From: JAWLHU01 sp049324875
GTDB lineage: Bacteria > Bacillota > Sulfobacillia > Symbiobacteriales > Symbiobacteriaceae
Direction of reading: 5' to 3'
Length of the DNA: 64,000 nt
NCBI GenBank assembly: GCA_049324875.1
Contig: JBMONC010000053.1
Location: forward strand, 62,001-126,000
Shown: piece by piece, positions 24,626-32,821 of the stretch
Layout of the letters: the number at the start of each line of letters is the position of its first letter
Position numbering within the stretch: position 1 is the first letter of the stretch
Notes under the pieces: model-generated
Databases searched by the model: none
The model's input: only the letters and a program-made list of their open reading frames with translations
Told to the model about the DNA's origin: nothing
Translations under genes and position numbers: made by a program

Positions 24626-25399
24626 TTACCTCCCCTTCCACTCCGGGCGCCGCTTCTCGGTGAACGCCCGCATGCCCTCTTTCTGATCCTCCGAGGCGAA
24701 AGCCATGGCAAAGAGCCGGCGCTCCAGTTGGACGCCGCCGGTCAGGCTGGTCTCGTAGGCGTTCAGGATCGCCTCCTTCCCCAGCCGCACGGCCACCGGC
24801 GACTTGGAAGCGATCTCGTTCGCCACCTTCTGGGCCTCGCTCAGATAGAATTCCACCGGCACCACCCGGCTTACCAGCCCGGCCGCCTTCGCCTCCTCGG
24901 CGGTGATCATCCGGCCTGTCAGCACCATCTCCATCGCCAGGGACTTTCCCACCGCCCGGGTGAGCCGCTGAGTCCCGCCCGCCCCGGGGATGACGCCGAT
25001 GTTGATCTCGGGCTGCCCAAACCGGGCCGTCTCGGAGGCGACGATGATATCGCAGATCATCGCCAGCTCGGCAGCGCCTCCGAGGCAGAAGCCGCTCACC
25101 GCAGCGACGATCGGCTTCTTGGTCTGGTAGACCTGGTCCCACAGGGTGATATAGTCCCGGGTGTACATCTCAATGGCGCCCTGGTCGACCATCTCCTTGA
25201 TATCGGCGCCGGCGCCAAAGGCCCGCTCGTTGCCATGGAGCAGCAGGCAGCGGATCTCCGGATCGGCCTCAAAGGTGCGGAACGCATCGACCAGTTCGGC
25301 CATCAGGGTCGAGTTCAGGGCGTTCAGGACCTGCGGGCGGTTGAGCTGAACCCGTCCGACGGCCCCCTCTCGGAAGACCAGGATCTGTTCGTAGGACAC
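24626..25399 (-). CDS. Enoyl-CoA hydratase (PaaF/crotonase-like)
   Basis: Hydrates trans-2-enoyl-CoA. The crotonase signatures are GNERAFGAGADIKEM and the motif SGFCLGGAAELAMICD. The Glu pair for catalysis can be seen in the latter region and in GVIPGAGGTQRL. The GTG start at 25399 follows GGGGGAGG; the longer frame is unlikely. At 257 residues the size is standard. Together with its neighbour it forms a tandem pair of hydratase-type genes in an operon controlled by a PaaX-like repressor. Confidence 0.92.
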   Translation of the reverse strand: MSYEQILVFREGAVGRVQLNRPQVLNALNSTLMAELVDAFRTFEADPEIRCLLLHGNERAFGAGADIKEMVDQGAIEMYTRDYITLWDQVYQTKKPIVAAVSGFCLGGAAELAMICDIIVASETARFGQPEINIGVIPGAGGTQRLTRAVGKSLAMEMVLTGRMITAEEAKAAGLVSRVVPVEFYLSEAQKVANEIASKSPVAVRLGKEAILNAYETSLTGGVQLERRLFAMAFASEDQKEGMRAFTEKRRPEWKGR

Positions 25400-25424
25400 A
25401 GGAGCCTCCCCCCTCCTCCAATGA

Positions 25425-25730
25425 CTAACCTTCCTTGACCTCAGCGTAGTACATGGTGAAGAGCCCCTTGGCAAAGGTGCGGAGCTGCTGGCCCGCGGCC
25501 CCCATCTCAGGGGAGTGCAGAGCGGCGTCCAGCGCCTTCTTGTCGTCAAAGGTCAGCTCCGCGATCTGGAAGTAGTCCGGCTGCCCCCACGGTGCCTCCG
25601 TAAACCGCGCGACCTCCGCCTTGCGCAGCCCCGGCACCTTGGCGATCAGCGCCATGTGCTCGGCGTACTTGGCCTCGAACTCGGCGATCGGGATCTCGGG
25701 TTTCCGATACAGAACCACTAACTTGAACAT
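25425..25730 (-). CDS. EthD-family dimeric alpha-beta barrel protein
   Basis: A 101-residue ferredoxin-like-fold protein. The N-terminal MFKLVVLYRKP and the central HMALIAKVPGL segment with the following beta strands match EthD-type proteins, small dimers seen in alkane, ether and aromatic degradation clusters. The start is ATG 25730 (an upstream ATG at 25748 is less likely). It lies between the regulator and the hydratases. The exact role is unknown. Confidence 0.85.
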   Translation of the reverse strand: MFKLVVLYRKPEIPIAEFEAKYAEHMALIAKVPGLRKAEVARFTEAPWGQPDYFQIAELTFDDKKALDAALHSPEMGAAGQQLRTFAKGLFTMYYAEVKEG

Positions 25731-25748
25731 CTCCCCCACACCCTCCAT

Positions 25749-26552
25749 CTAACGTGTTGGCTCAAAGTGTCTATCCATGAAGCGTTTCGCTCCAGGTGAC
25801 AACAGCGCATAGTACTCCTGGAACAGCTGCCGAGCGGCGTCCCCACGCCACGGATCGGGCAGCAGCTCCCCGGGCAGGCCCGGATCGACGAAGAGGAACT
25901 TGCGGTAGTCGTGGACCAGCTGAATCTGCTCCACAAACCGCTCCGCATCGGACATGGCGGCCACACCGGCGGCCAGTCGGGGCCCCCATTGGCCGATGAA
26001 GCGATCGTAGCTCGCCTGGATGGCAGCGAGGTCCCAGCAGCGCTCCACCAGCTCCCGGGGTGTCGTCGGCCCCTGGTGGCGGGCGGTGAAGAGGGTGGTG
26101 TACGGCTCCATGCCATAGCGGTGGATCAGCTCCCGAGCTGCCTCCTCCAGCGGGTTGGGCGAGATCCAGGTCCCGGGGGATAGGTGGGCAAACCCGGTCC
26201 AGACCAGCTCCTTGCGCAGGTCATCTCGCCGGGAGCGCATCGGCTCCGGAATCGAGTAGACCAGGATGCACCACTGACCGTCCCACGGGCGGTCCTCGGG
26301 GTGGTAGACCCGCCGGGAGGCCTCGACGATCCGCCGCCGGCCCCGGGGGGTGAGGGAGTAGCAGGTGCGCCCCCCCACCTTGCGGGCCTCCAGCCAGCCC
26401 TGGCGGGTCATGCGGGAGAGCGCCTGGCGCAGGGCAACCTCAGTGACGCCAAAGGGGGCGACGTAATGCACAAGGGTGGAGGCCCAGACCTCGCCCCCCA
26501 CATGCTGAATATAGTCGCCCCACAGATCGAATAGGAGCGATCGGGCCTGCAT
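25749..26552 (-). CDS. PaaX-family transcriptional repressor
   Basis: A 267-residue regulator of the PaaX type. The N-terminal winged helix opens with ARSLLFDLWGDYI and contains VTEVALRQALSRMTRQGWL. A central PaaX domain (W-D-G-Q-W region, YSIPEPMRSRRDDLRKEL) and a PaaX C-terminal domain (PGELLPDPWRGDAARQLF) follow. PaaX proteins are released from DNA by phenylacetyl-CoA. The ATG at 26552 follows GGCAGGTGA. It is the first gene of the operon it probably controls, and an inverted repeat lies 24 bp upstream. Confidence 0.9.
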   Translation of the reverse strand: MQARSLLFDLWGDYIQHVGGEVWASTLVHYVAPFGVTEVALRQALSRMTRQGWLEARKVGGRTCYSLTPRGRRRIVEASRRVYHPEDRPWDGQWCILVYSIPEPMRSRRDDLRKELVWTGFAHLSPGTWISPNPLEEAARELIHRYGMEPYTTLFTARHQGPTTPRELVERCWDLAAIQASYDRFIGQWGPRLAAGVAAMSDAERFVEQIQLVHDYRKFLFVDPGLPGELLPDPWRGDAARQLFQEYYALLSPGAKRFMDRHFEPTR

Positions 26553-26575
26553 GAGTTCACCTGCCGGTGGGTAAT

Positions 26576-26597
26576 AGTGACTACTCAGGTAGTTACT
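26576..26597. promoter_or_regulatory. Inverted repeat, probable PaaX-type operator
   Basis: AGTGACTAC-TCAG-GTAGTTACT, arms matching at 8 of 9 positions, directly upstream of the PaaX-like gene. Autoregulation is inferred. Confidence 0.5.
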
Positions 26598-26867
26598 CTT
26601 CTCTCGTGTGACGAAAAATGCCACAGCGTGGCCATTTCCGTCATTCGCTTTTTTATCGTGAATGTCCTTTCGGCGCGCGGAAACGGAGCAGGGGAATCCT
26701 CTCCTGCTCCGTATCTTGCCGTTGATTACACGGATTCCCCTGAAAATGACGGCCACGGATTACACGGATTACACGGATGAAGACAGAACATGGACAATGA
26801 TGGGGTTCGTACCCTTTTCATGGGTGGTGCTGGTGCGAAGCACCGCACCATGGTGGTTACACGGACA
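26598..26867. other. Gene-free stretch with a hairpin and short repeats
   Basis: No convincing gene. It contains a 10-bp hairpin (ACGGAGCAGG / CCTGCTCCGT, 26683-26712) without a U-tract and the ATTACACGG repeats listed separately. It lies between the PaaX-like promoter and the end of the TPR gene. Confidence 0.6.
26725..26780. repeat. 9-bp ATTACACGG repeats
   Basis: Three ATTACACGG units: one at 26725-26733 and two in tandem at 26759-26776, flanked by CACGG and ATGA. A further TTACACGG lies at 26857-26864. The sequence is markedly more AT-rich than the surrounding genes. Confidence 0.7.
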
Positions 26868-27875
26868 TTACTCCCTCGGGCCCACCGTGGGCTCTCCTTG
26901 GCTTGGGGGCGGGTCTGGGGGCAACGGTTCGGGGCCGTCCTGGCGGGGGCGTTTGGTCAGTCCCAACTGGGCGAACAGGTCTTCCATGAGGGGGAGCCCC
27001 TCCTTCTCTTGACGCATCTGCAGGAGGGCGCGCGTCGCCTCCTCCTCCAGATCGGGCCGCCGTGCCACGCTGGCCTGGATGCGCGCGAGCACCGCCATGC
27101 CGGCCGCCACCCGTTCCCTGCCCAGGGCTCGGGCGGTGAAATGCAGGGTAAGGCAGGCATAGGCCTTGCGCAGGGGGCTCACCCCCTGCAGCCCGAGAAC
27201 CCTCGCTGCCATCTCCATCGCCTGCTGGTGAGCGCCGGCCATGAAGGCGTGAAAGGCAAGGTTGTTCCAATGGCGGGAGCGGGCGTCCAGATCGTTGGGA
27301 AACTGGAGCAGGTACTCCTCCGAGCCCTGCAGGAGGAGCTCCGCCGATCCGATATCCCCCAGCCTGAGAAGCTGCCAGGTGAGGTTGGCCCTGCACTTCT
27401 CCACCTGCTGGGGCGAGCTCCCCTCCGACAGGCTCCACCGATAGGCCTTGGCATAGTACTCGAGGGCCTTGCTCCCCCGGCCCATCGCCCGGTAAAAGAC
27501 GGCCATGTTGAAGAGAACCCAACCCTCGAGTGACCGGGCTTGCTTGTAGAGTGAGTAGTAGTAGAAATACTCGGCCAGACGGGCCGCAGCCCGCTTGTAG
27601 AGCCGATTTTCGTGGTAGGCATAGGCAGAGTGGCAGATGGCGCGGCCCAGCAGATCGTTGTCACCGCTGTCACGGGCGTAGTGGACGGCCAGTTCTGCAG
27701 GACCGAGCGCCTCCTGGTTGGCGTGAACCGATGAGAGGCTGCGGCTGAGGGCCAGGTAGACCGCAGCCCGCCCCTTCTGGTCCAGCCCGCCGCGCAGGAG
27801 CAGGTTCTCGGCCCTCTCCTGACACTCACCAAACCGGCCCTGCCGGAGGAGGTCTGACAGTGCTGCAATCTCCAT
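26868..27875 (-). CDS. TPR-like helical repeat protein
   Basis: A 335-residue all-helical protein with repeating 34-40-residue helix pairs (for example RAAVYLALSRSLSSV, ALEYYAKAYRWSLSEGS, CRANLTWQLLRLGD), the pattern of tetratricopeptide or Rap/NprR-type repeats. The C-terminal 30 residues are Pro-rich. There is no DNA-binding or phosphatase motif. The ATG at 27875 follows GGAGGGTGG; an upstream in-frame start at 27926 is less likely. It is a possible protein-peptide interaction platform; no partner is encoded nearby. Confidence 0.7.
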   Translation of the reverse strand: MEIAALSDLLRQGRFGECQERAENLLLRGGLDQKGRAAVYLALSRSLSSVHANQEALGPAELAVHYARDSGDNDLLGRAICHSAYAYHENRLYKRAAARLAEYFYYYSLYKQARSLEGWVLFNMAVFYRAMGRGSKALEYYAKAYRWSLSEGSSPQQVEKCRANLTWQLLRLGDIGSAELLLQGSEEYLLQFPNDLDARSRHWNNLAFHAFMAGAHQQAMEMAARVLGLQGVSPLRKAYACLTLHFTARALGRERVAAGMAVLARIQASVARRPDLEEEATRALLQMRQEKEGLPLMEDLFAQLGLTKRPRQDGPEPLPPDPPPSQGEPTVGPRE

Positions 27876-27999
27876 GGCCACCCTCCGTTCGCTCTCAGCA
27901 AGCGAGCCAGCCACTCCGCCACCCATTATATCCCACCGGCGTAATCCTGGTCAACCCTTATTTTCTAATTTGTGGCATCGGAAGCCGCCAAACAGAAGA

Positions 28000-28031
28000 G
28001 AGCGCCGGCCCGGTCTCCCCGGGCGGCGCTC
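28000..28031 (-). terminator. Terminator of the SufR-like regulator gene
   Basis: AGCGCC-GCCCGG / CCGGGC-GGCGCT stem with one bulge, followed on the minus strand by TCTTCTGTTT. Confidence 0.65.
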
Positions 28032-28048
28032 CACGATCCACAGGCGAT

Positions 28049-28684
28049 TCAGTTCGCAGGCTTGATGGTGTACCGGCAGCACTGGCCACCCTTGGCGATG
28101 CACTCGACACGCTCCACCTGGTCGGTGCCCAGCACCGCCTTGAAGAACTCAAGCTCGTGGTGGCAAGCGTGCGGGTACTTCTTGGAGACCTGGTGCACCG
28201 GGCAGTTGAACTCCTTGAGGACCAGGAGTTCGTCGCCGGCCTTCTCCCATTCAGCCAGGTAGCCGTTGGCCTGCTGCACCTCAGCCAGGCGGGCCACCCG
28301 CTCCTCCAGCGAGCCGCCGGTGGTCACCTCGGGCCCATACTTCTCGACCATGGAGGCCCCCCGGCGGGAGAAGAAGGCTTCCACCAGATCCTCCCCCTGC
28401 TGGCTGATGAAGTCTAGCAGTTCCAGGGTGAAGGCGCCGTACTTCTTCGGGAACAGGCTGTCCGCTGCCTCGGTCAGGGAGTAAACTCGGGTCGGCCGAC
28501 CCATGGGGAGCCGCTCCTGAACCGAAGTGACCAGACCATCCCGCTCCAGGGAGGTAAGATGGCGCCGAACCGCCACGTGGGTGATCCCAAGGCGCTCGCC
28601 CAGCTCACCAACGGTCAGCGGCCCTACGGTGCGAAGAATATTGATGATCTCGCGGCGTGTGGAGGTATCCTCCTGATGAGGCAT
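28049..28684 (-). CDS. DeoR/ArsR-type regulator with cysteine-rich Fe-S (SufR-like) domain
   Basis: A transcription factor of about 211 residues. The N-terminal winged helix (PLTVGELGERLGITHVAVRR) is followed by a wing and linker. The C-terminal part contains Cys residues with SufR-like spacing: C-x12-C (FNCPVHQ...HACHH), then VECIAKGGQCCRY. SufR proteins bind a [4Fe-4S] cluster and repress Fe-S assembly genes. No suf genes are in the window. The start is uncertain: ATG 28684 is used, but GTG 28705 or TTG 28696 nearer GAGGAG are possible. Confidence 0.82.
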   Translation of the reverse strand: MPHQEDTSTRREIINILRTVGPLTVGELGERLGITHVAVRRHLTSLERDGLVTSVQERLPMGRPTRVYSLTEAADSLFPKKYGAFTLELLDFISQQGEDLVEAFFSRRGASMVEKYGPEVTTGGSLEERVARLAEVQQANGYLAEWEKAGDELLVLKEFNCPVHQVSKKYPHACHHELEFFKAVLGTDQVERVECIAKGGQCCRYTIKPAN

Positions 28685-28946
28685 AGCGCTGGACAACGGT
28701 GTCACACTCCTCGCCTTAACCCTAGCTTTTCCCCTATTTTAACACAAAGGCGGCCTCACGGATACTTTCTAAAGGTGTTTATCACCAATTTTTCGTCCTT
28801 TTTGCTAGTTGCTTGGTACTTTCGTACTGATTCTGACTGTCCGATGGTGCTACACCTCCCCATTTCTCCGGGGGGGACGCTTCCTCTGGACAGCGCCTGT
28901 CAGGTATACTATGTTGAATGTGATCGAAGCGATGGAGGTGACCGCC

Positions 28947-29216
28947 GTGTTCATGTGCAGCCAGTGTTTGGAACAGTATGAGGACAAGGACCTCGCCTAC
29001 ACGCTGATCCTGGAGAGCCGCCTTACCCACCCCGCGGCCGATGCCTTCGTAATGAAGTTCTGCTCCCGGAACCATGTGCAGGAGTTCCTGAGCCGCATTC
29101 GCAACCAGGGTCAGAAGTACGTCCTGACGCGGATTCTGGCCAACGGGGAGCAGACCTTCCCCGCCGACAGCCCCCTGGAGCTGCTCCTATTGGTTGGCAG
29201 CAGCAAGGCCTCCTGA
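28947..29216 (+). CDS. Small protein with N-terminal CxxC, unknown function
   Basis: An 89-residue protein beginning V-F-M-CSQC, with a further Cys-Ser-Arg-Asn-His cluster (FCSRNHVQEFL) that could complete a treble-clef or zinc-ribbon site. GTG 28947 sits 5 nt after GGAGGTGA. A TATACT box lies at 28905-28910. The family was not recognised. It is divergent from the SufR-like regulator, which could indicate shared control. Confidence 0.65.
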   Translation: MFMCSQCLEQYEDKDLAYTLILESRLTHPAADAFVMKFCSRNHVQEFLSRIRNQGQKYVLTRILANGEQTFPADSPLELLLLVGSSKAS

Positions 29217-29296
29217 TTCCTTATATCCCGGGGAAGGAATTGTTTTAGTATAGGAGAATTCTCTTCGGTGGTCAATCTACCGGGGAGGCTATCATC

Positions 29297-30259
29297 ATGG
29301 TATGGGTTTTGGGGGTTGCAGGTGGGGGCACCAGGACGGTCGCTCTCGTGGCCAACGAGAAGGGACGGGTCCTCGGCCGTGGAGAGAGCGGTCCCGCGAC
29401 GCAGCACACGATCGGGCTTGCATCGGCAACCAACGCCATCCGGACCGCTACCCAGATCGCCATCGAGGATGCCGGTCTGGTGGGCCCCGCCCTCACCGCC
29501 GCCTTCTTCGGCCTCGCCGGCGTGGACCGCCCGGTCGACCGCCAGATCATGGCCGGGGCGATCGCCAGCCTGGGCCTGACCTGCCGCATCCAGCTGGACC
29601 ACGAGTCCTGTGCGGCGCTGGCCGGCGCCACAGACGGCAAGCCGGGCGTGGTGATCATGGCGGAGACCGTCTCCATCGCCTTCGGCGAGGATGCCAAGGG
29701 CCACCGGGCTCGGGCGGGCGGCTATGGACCGCTCCTGGGCGACGAGGGGAGCGGCTACGACATCGCCCGCAAGGCGCTGATCGCCGCCCTGCGTGCCGAG
29801 GACGGCCGGGGGCCCGCCACCATCCTGGCCGACCGGCTGCGCCAGCGCTTCATGCTCGAGAAGATGACCGACCTGATCAACCTGGTCTACGGCGACCCCG
29901 CCCCGCTCGGACGGGCCGAGATCGCCTCGCTGACCAGCATGGTGATCGAGGCCGCCCAGGAGGGCGACGGCATCGCCCGGGAGTTGCTCCGGGTGGCAGG
30001 GCGCGAGCTGGGTCTGGCCGGCGCCGCCGTGCTCCAGCGGCTTGACTGGTCGGGCATGACCACCATCCCCGTCACAGGGACCGGCTCGGTCTTCTCCGCC
30101 GGCAACCTGTTGACCCTCCCCATGCAGCAGGTAATCCGCAGCCAGTGGCCGCAGGTGCAGTTCATGTCCCCGCGCCACACCGCCGCTTACGGCGCCGTGC
30201 TGCTGGCCCTTCGGTCGCAGGGGATCACCCTGGACGACTCGCCCGGCGATCGGAAATAG
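29297..30259 (+). CDS. BadF/NAGK-type ATPase-fold protein, probably inactive kinase
   Basis: A 320-residue member of the BadF/BadG/BcrA/BcrD-NAGK (ASKHA) superfamily. It is recognisable from GVAGGGTRT at the N-terminus, GGYGPLLGDEGSGYDIARKAL and the late adenosine-type motif VTGTGSVF. Three catalytic features depart from active N-acetylglucosamine kinases. The first acidic residue of G-x-D/E-GGGT is Ala. The GTGS phosphate-2 loop reads ETVS (MAETVSIAFG). The N-D-A pair before ALAG reads H-E-S. A binding or regulatory role is inferred. It is monocistronic with a terminator. Confidence 0.82.
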   Translation: MVWVLGVAGGGTRTVALVANEKGRVLGRGESGPATQHTIGLASATNAIRTATQIAIEDAGLVGPALTAAFFGLAGVDRPVDRQIMAGAIASLGLTCRIQLDHESCAALAGATDGKPGVVIMAETVSIAFGEDAKGHRARAGGYGPLLGDEGSGYDIARKALIAALRAEDGRGPATILADRLRQRFMLEKMTDLINLVYGDPAPLGRAEIASLTSMVIEAAQEGDGIARELLRVAGRELGLAGAAVLQRLDWSGMTTIPVTGTGSVFSAGNLLTLPMQQVIRSQWPQVQFMSPRHTAAYGAVLLALRSQGITLDDSPGDRK

Positions 30260-30270
30260 CCTCACAGGAC

Positions 30271-30299
30271 AAGGGCCGCCCTTCCGGGGCGGCCTCTTC
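30271..30299. terminator. Bidirectional terminator
   Basis: GGCCGCCC / GGGCGGCC stem followed by TCTTCG between convergent stops at 30259 and 30304. Confidence 0.6.
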
Positions 30300-30303
30300 G
30301 CGG

Positions 30304-31089
30304 CTACGGCGAGGATGGGGTCTGCGGGGTCGGGCCCGGCGCCCCCCTGGAGTTGTTCGCCGGGGCCGGGTGCATCGGGTCGAACTCGGTCACCCCGGCC
30401 GGTACCGCCCGCTGGAACAGCTGGGCCAACTCGGCCCGGTACCCGTCCAGCGGGGCGCCGCCGGCGATCTCCCGGGCGATCGCCTCCACCCGCCGGGCAT
30501 CCGCCGGGGCGGTGGCGAAGCGCACCTCGTTGATCGACGGCATGCGGGTCTTCACCTGGTTGGCGATCCGGTGCATCATATCCAGCGGGGTGATGCCCAG
30601 GGAGCCGGGCGAGGCGATGGGCGTGTTGGTGCCGGCGTCGGTGGCCGGGCCGCCGGCGGCGTTGGGAGCCGCCTGGGTCCGGACCGGCGAGCCCCCCGGG
30701 GCGGTGCCGCCGGGGCTGAAGCCGCCCCCGGGCCTGGCGGGGAGCACTCCGGTGCTCCCGCCCGGGCCGCTGCCCGAGAGCGGCACGCCCTTGCCGGGGT
30801 CGGACAGGTTGTTGTCGGGCTTGGCGCTGGTGGGCCCGGCCACCGACTGCCCATGGGTCCCGCCGGGCTGGGCCAGGTTCAACTGCAGGGCGATCAGGGC
30901 GTTGTTGTCGAAGACCACGGCGGCCGTCTCACCGGCTCCGTTGTCCAGCGCCGCGATCCGCGCGACGGAGGCGCCCAGCTCAGCCGGCGACGCCTGTGGC
31001 TCCGGCTGCCGCTGCGGGCGGGCGCACCCCGAGACCGGACCGGCCAGCATCAGCCCGATCGCCGCCGCGGCGAGGACTCTCTGCCACAT
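30304..31089 (-). CDS. YhcN/YlaJ-type sporulation lipoprotein
   Basis: A 261-residue lipoprotein with lipobox VSGC (Cys22). A first half-domain (SVARIAALDNGAGETAAVVFDNNALIAL, shown in parts) and a C-terminal half (IANQVKTRMPSINEVRFAT) match the split alpha-beta domain of YhcN/YlaJ spore-membrane lipoproteins. The two are separated by about 90 residues of Gly/Pro/Ser-rich low complexity, much longer than in Bacillus homologues. Expected in the forespore. The ATG start follows GGAGGAGGAG. Confidence 0.8.
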   Translation of the reverse strand: MWQRVLAAAAIGLMLAGPVSGCARPQRQPEPQASPAELGASVARIAALDNGAGETAAVVFDNNALIALQLNLAQPGGTHGQSVAGPTSAKPDNNLSDPGKGVPLSGSGPGGSTGVLPARPGGGFSPGGTAPGGSPVRTQAAPNAAGGPATDAGTNTPIASPGSLGITPLDMMHRIANQVKTRMPSINEVRFATAPADARRVEAIAREIAGGAPLDGYRAELAQLFQRAVPAGVTEFDPMHPAPANNSRGAPGPTPQTPSSP

Positions 31090-31174
31090 GGTGCTCCTCC
31101 TCCTTCGATCGACCTTCCTACCGGTTAGTCTTCGCCGTCGAGGGGAGGCATATCCAGGCTTGTGACCAAGCGAA

Positions 31175-31203
31175 GGGCTCCGGGGTGTGTTGCCCCGGAG
31201 CCC
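31175..31203 (-). terminator. Terminator of the lysyl-tRNA synthetase gene
   Basis: An 11-bp stem GGGCTCCGGGG / CCCCGGAGCCC with loop TGTGTTG, just past the stop at 31211. Confidence 0.75.
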
Positions 31204-31210
31204 GCCATCT

Positions 31211-32737
31211 CTATGCGTTGGCCTGCGCCTTGGCCTTGTGGATCAACTCGCGGATCCGGTCCTTGCCGACCAGCTTGACGAATCCGCCGATCCGGGGGCC
31301 GCTCTCCGCCCCCAGCAGCACGCCGTAGAGCACCTTGAAGAACTCCTTGGGCGCCATGCCGCGGCTCTTGGCGATCTCAAAGACCCCCGACTGGATCGCA
31401 TCCGCATCGTCGGTGGACTCCATCAGCCGGTCGAACTCATCCACCATCGCCCACTGCTCGTCGGTCAGCTCCGGCACCTCGCGGGTGGGGAGGATGAAGT
31501 CCTCGTAGTAGTGGATCGCCTTCTCCAGCAGCTCCCGCACGAAGGGCTCGTTCTGCCGGATCCGCTCGTGGCCGAAGGAGCGGCCCAGGTACTCCAGCAG
31601 CTGATCCGGATCGGTGACACTGATGGCGTTGACCAGGTTGATGATGTCCGAGTAGCGCAGCCCGCCCAGGTCGGGCCGGTCGCCGTGGTAGTAGATGAAC
31701 CGGTACTGCGGGTCCTCCTTGGTCATGGTCAGCGTCTCGTCGGTGTACTGGATCACCGAGTCGGTGCCCAGCTTCTTCTGCTGCTTGGGGTTCTTGAACA
31801 TCAGCAGGTTGAGCGAGTCCTGGGTGCCCCAGCGGCCCCAGTTCTCCATGGAGATGCCGGCGCCGGTCGACTTGGAGATCTTGCGCCCCTCCTCGGTCAG
31901 GAAGAGCTCGTAGACCATGTTGACCGGCGGCTTCCCGCCGATCAGCTTCACGATGTCGGCCGAGAGCTTGGCGGAGTCGATCAGGTCCTTGCCGTGCATC
32001 TCGAAGTTGACGCCGAAGACGTACCAGCGCAGGGCCCAGTCGGCCTTCCAGAAGAACTTGCCCCGGCCGCCCAGGGCGCTCTGGGTACCCCGGTGGCCGC
32101 AGCCGTGCACATCCCGGAAGGAGCCGGTGCAGGAGTAGGTGACGGTCACGTTCTCGGCGTCGTACGCCTCCACCCGGGTGGTGTAGACCTTGCCGCAGCT
32201 CTCGCAGACGGGGAGCCAGGGGAACCAGCCCTCCCGGTTCTCCGGCCGCATGGTCGGGAGAACCAGATCCATGATCCCCTTCATGTTCTTGAACATCCGG
32301 CGGATGCCCTCATCGAAGGTGCCGTCGCTGTAGCAGTCGGTGGCCGACTTGAAGGTGGCGGCGATGCCGGTCTTCCGCATCATCTCGATCAGTTCGGCAT
32401 CCATGTGATGGCCGAAGGACTTGTGGGTGCCGTAGGGGTCCGGGATGCTGGTGACCGGCTTGCCCAGATGCTCCGCCAGCCAGGGGGCGGGGATGTTGGA
32501 GGGCACCTTGCGCAGGCCGTCCATGTCATCGGAGAAGACGATGATCTCCGACTCCTTGCCCAGATCCTTCAGGGCCATGGCCACGTAGTAGGTGCGGACG
32601 ATCTCGCCGATCGTGCCCATGTGCGGATGGCCGGACGCGCCGAAGCCCGTCTGCAGGATGTATTTATCCTTCTGCGGCCACCGTTCAACGATGCGCTTCG
32701 CTTCCTGGTGGGGCCACAGATTCGACGGGGTGCTCAT
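31211..32737 (-). CDS. lysS: Class I lysyl-tRNA synthetase
   Basis: Charges tRNA-Lys. It is the class I type, not the class II enzyme usual in Firmicutes. The Rossmann-fold HIGH equivalent is in SGHPHMGT and the KMSKS equivalent is RKISKSTG. A zinc-knuckle region (CESCGKVY...CGHRG) is typical of class I LysRS. At 508 residues it is full length, with the C-terminal helical anticodon domain present. The ATG follows AGGAGAAGCAGC. It is monocistronic, followed by a terminator. Whether a class II copy exists elsewhere cannot be seen here. Confidence 0.93.
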   Translation of the reverse strand: MSTPSNLWPHQEAKRIVERWPQKDKYILQTGFGASGHPHMGTIGEIVRTYYVAMALKDLGKESEIIVFSDDMDGLRKVPSNIPAPWLAEHLGKPVTSIPDPYGTHKSFGHHMDAELIEMMRKTGIAATFKSATDCYSDGTFDEGIRRMFKNMKGIMDLVLPTMRPENREGWFPWLPVCESCGKVYTTRVEAYDAENVTVTYSCTGSFRDVHGCGHRGTQSALGGRGKFFWKADWALRWYVFGVNFEMHGKDLIDSAKLSADIVKLIGGKPPVNMVYELFLTEEGRKISKSTGAGISMENWGRWGTQDSLNLLMFKNPKQQKKLGTDSVIQYTDETLTMTKEDPQYRFIYYHGDRPDLGGLRYSDIINLVNAISVTDPDQLLEYLGRSFGHERIRQNEPFVRELLEKAIHYYEDFILPTREVPELTDEQWAMVDEFDRLMESTDDADAIQSGVFEIAKSRGMAPKEFFKVLYGVLLGAESGPRIGGFVKLVGKDRIRELIHKAKAQANA

Positions 32738-32821
32738 GCTGCTTCTCCTCCCTGCATAACGGGGTCTGTAACAGGAAGAGTATACTGGATTGTATGGCGG
32801 GAAGCAAGGCGCGCACGGTTC

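Noticed and set aside
26683..26712. A 10-bp hairpin between the PaaX-like and TPR genes as a terminator
   Set aside because: No U-tract on either strand and about 155 nt from the TPR stop; kept only as part of the gene-free stretch.
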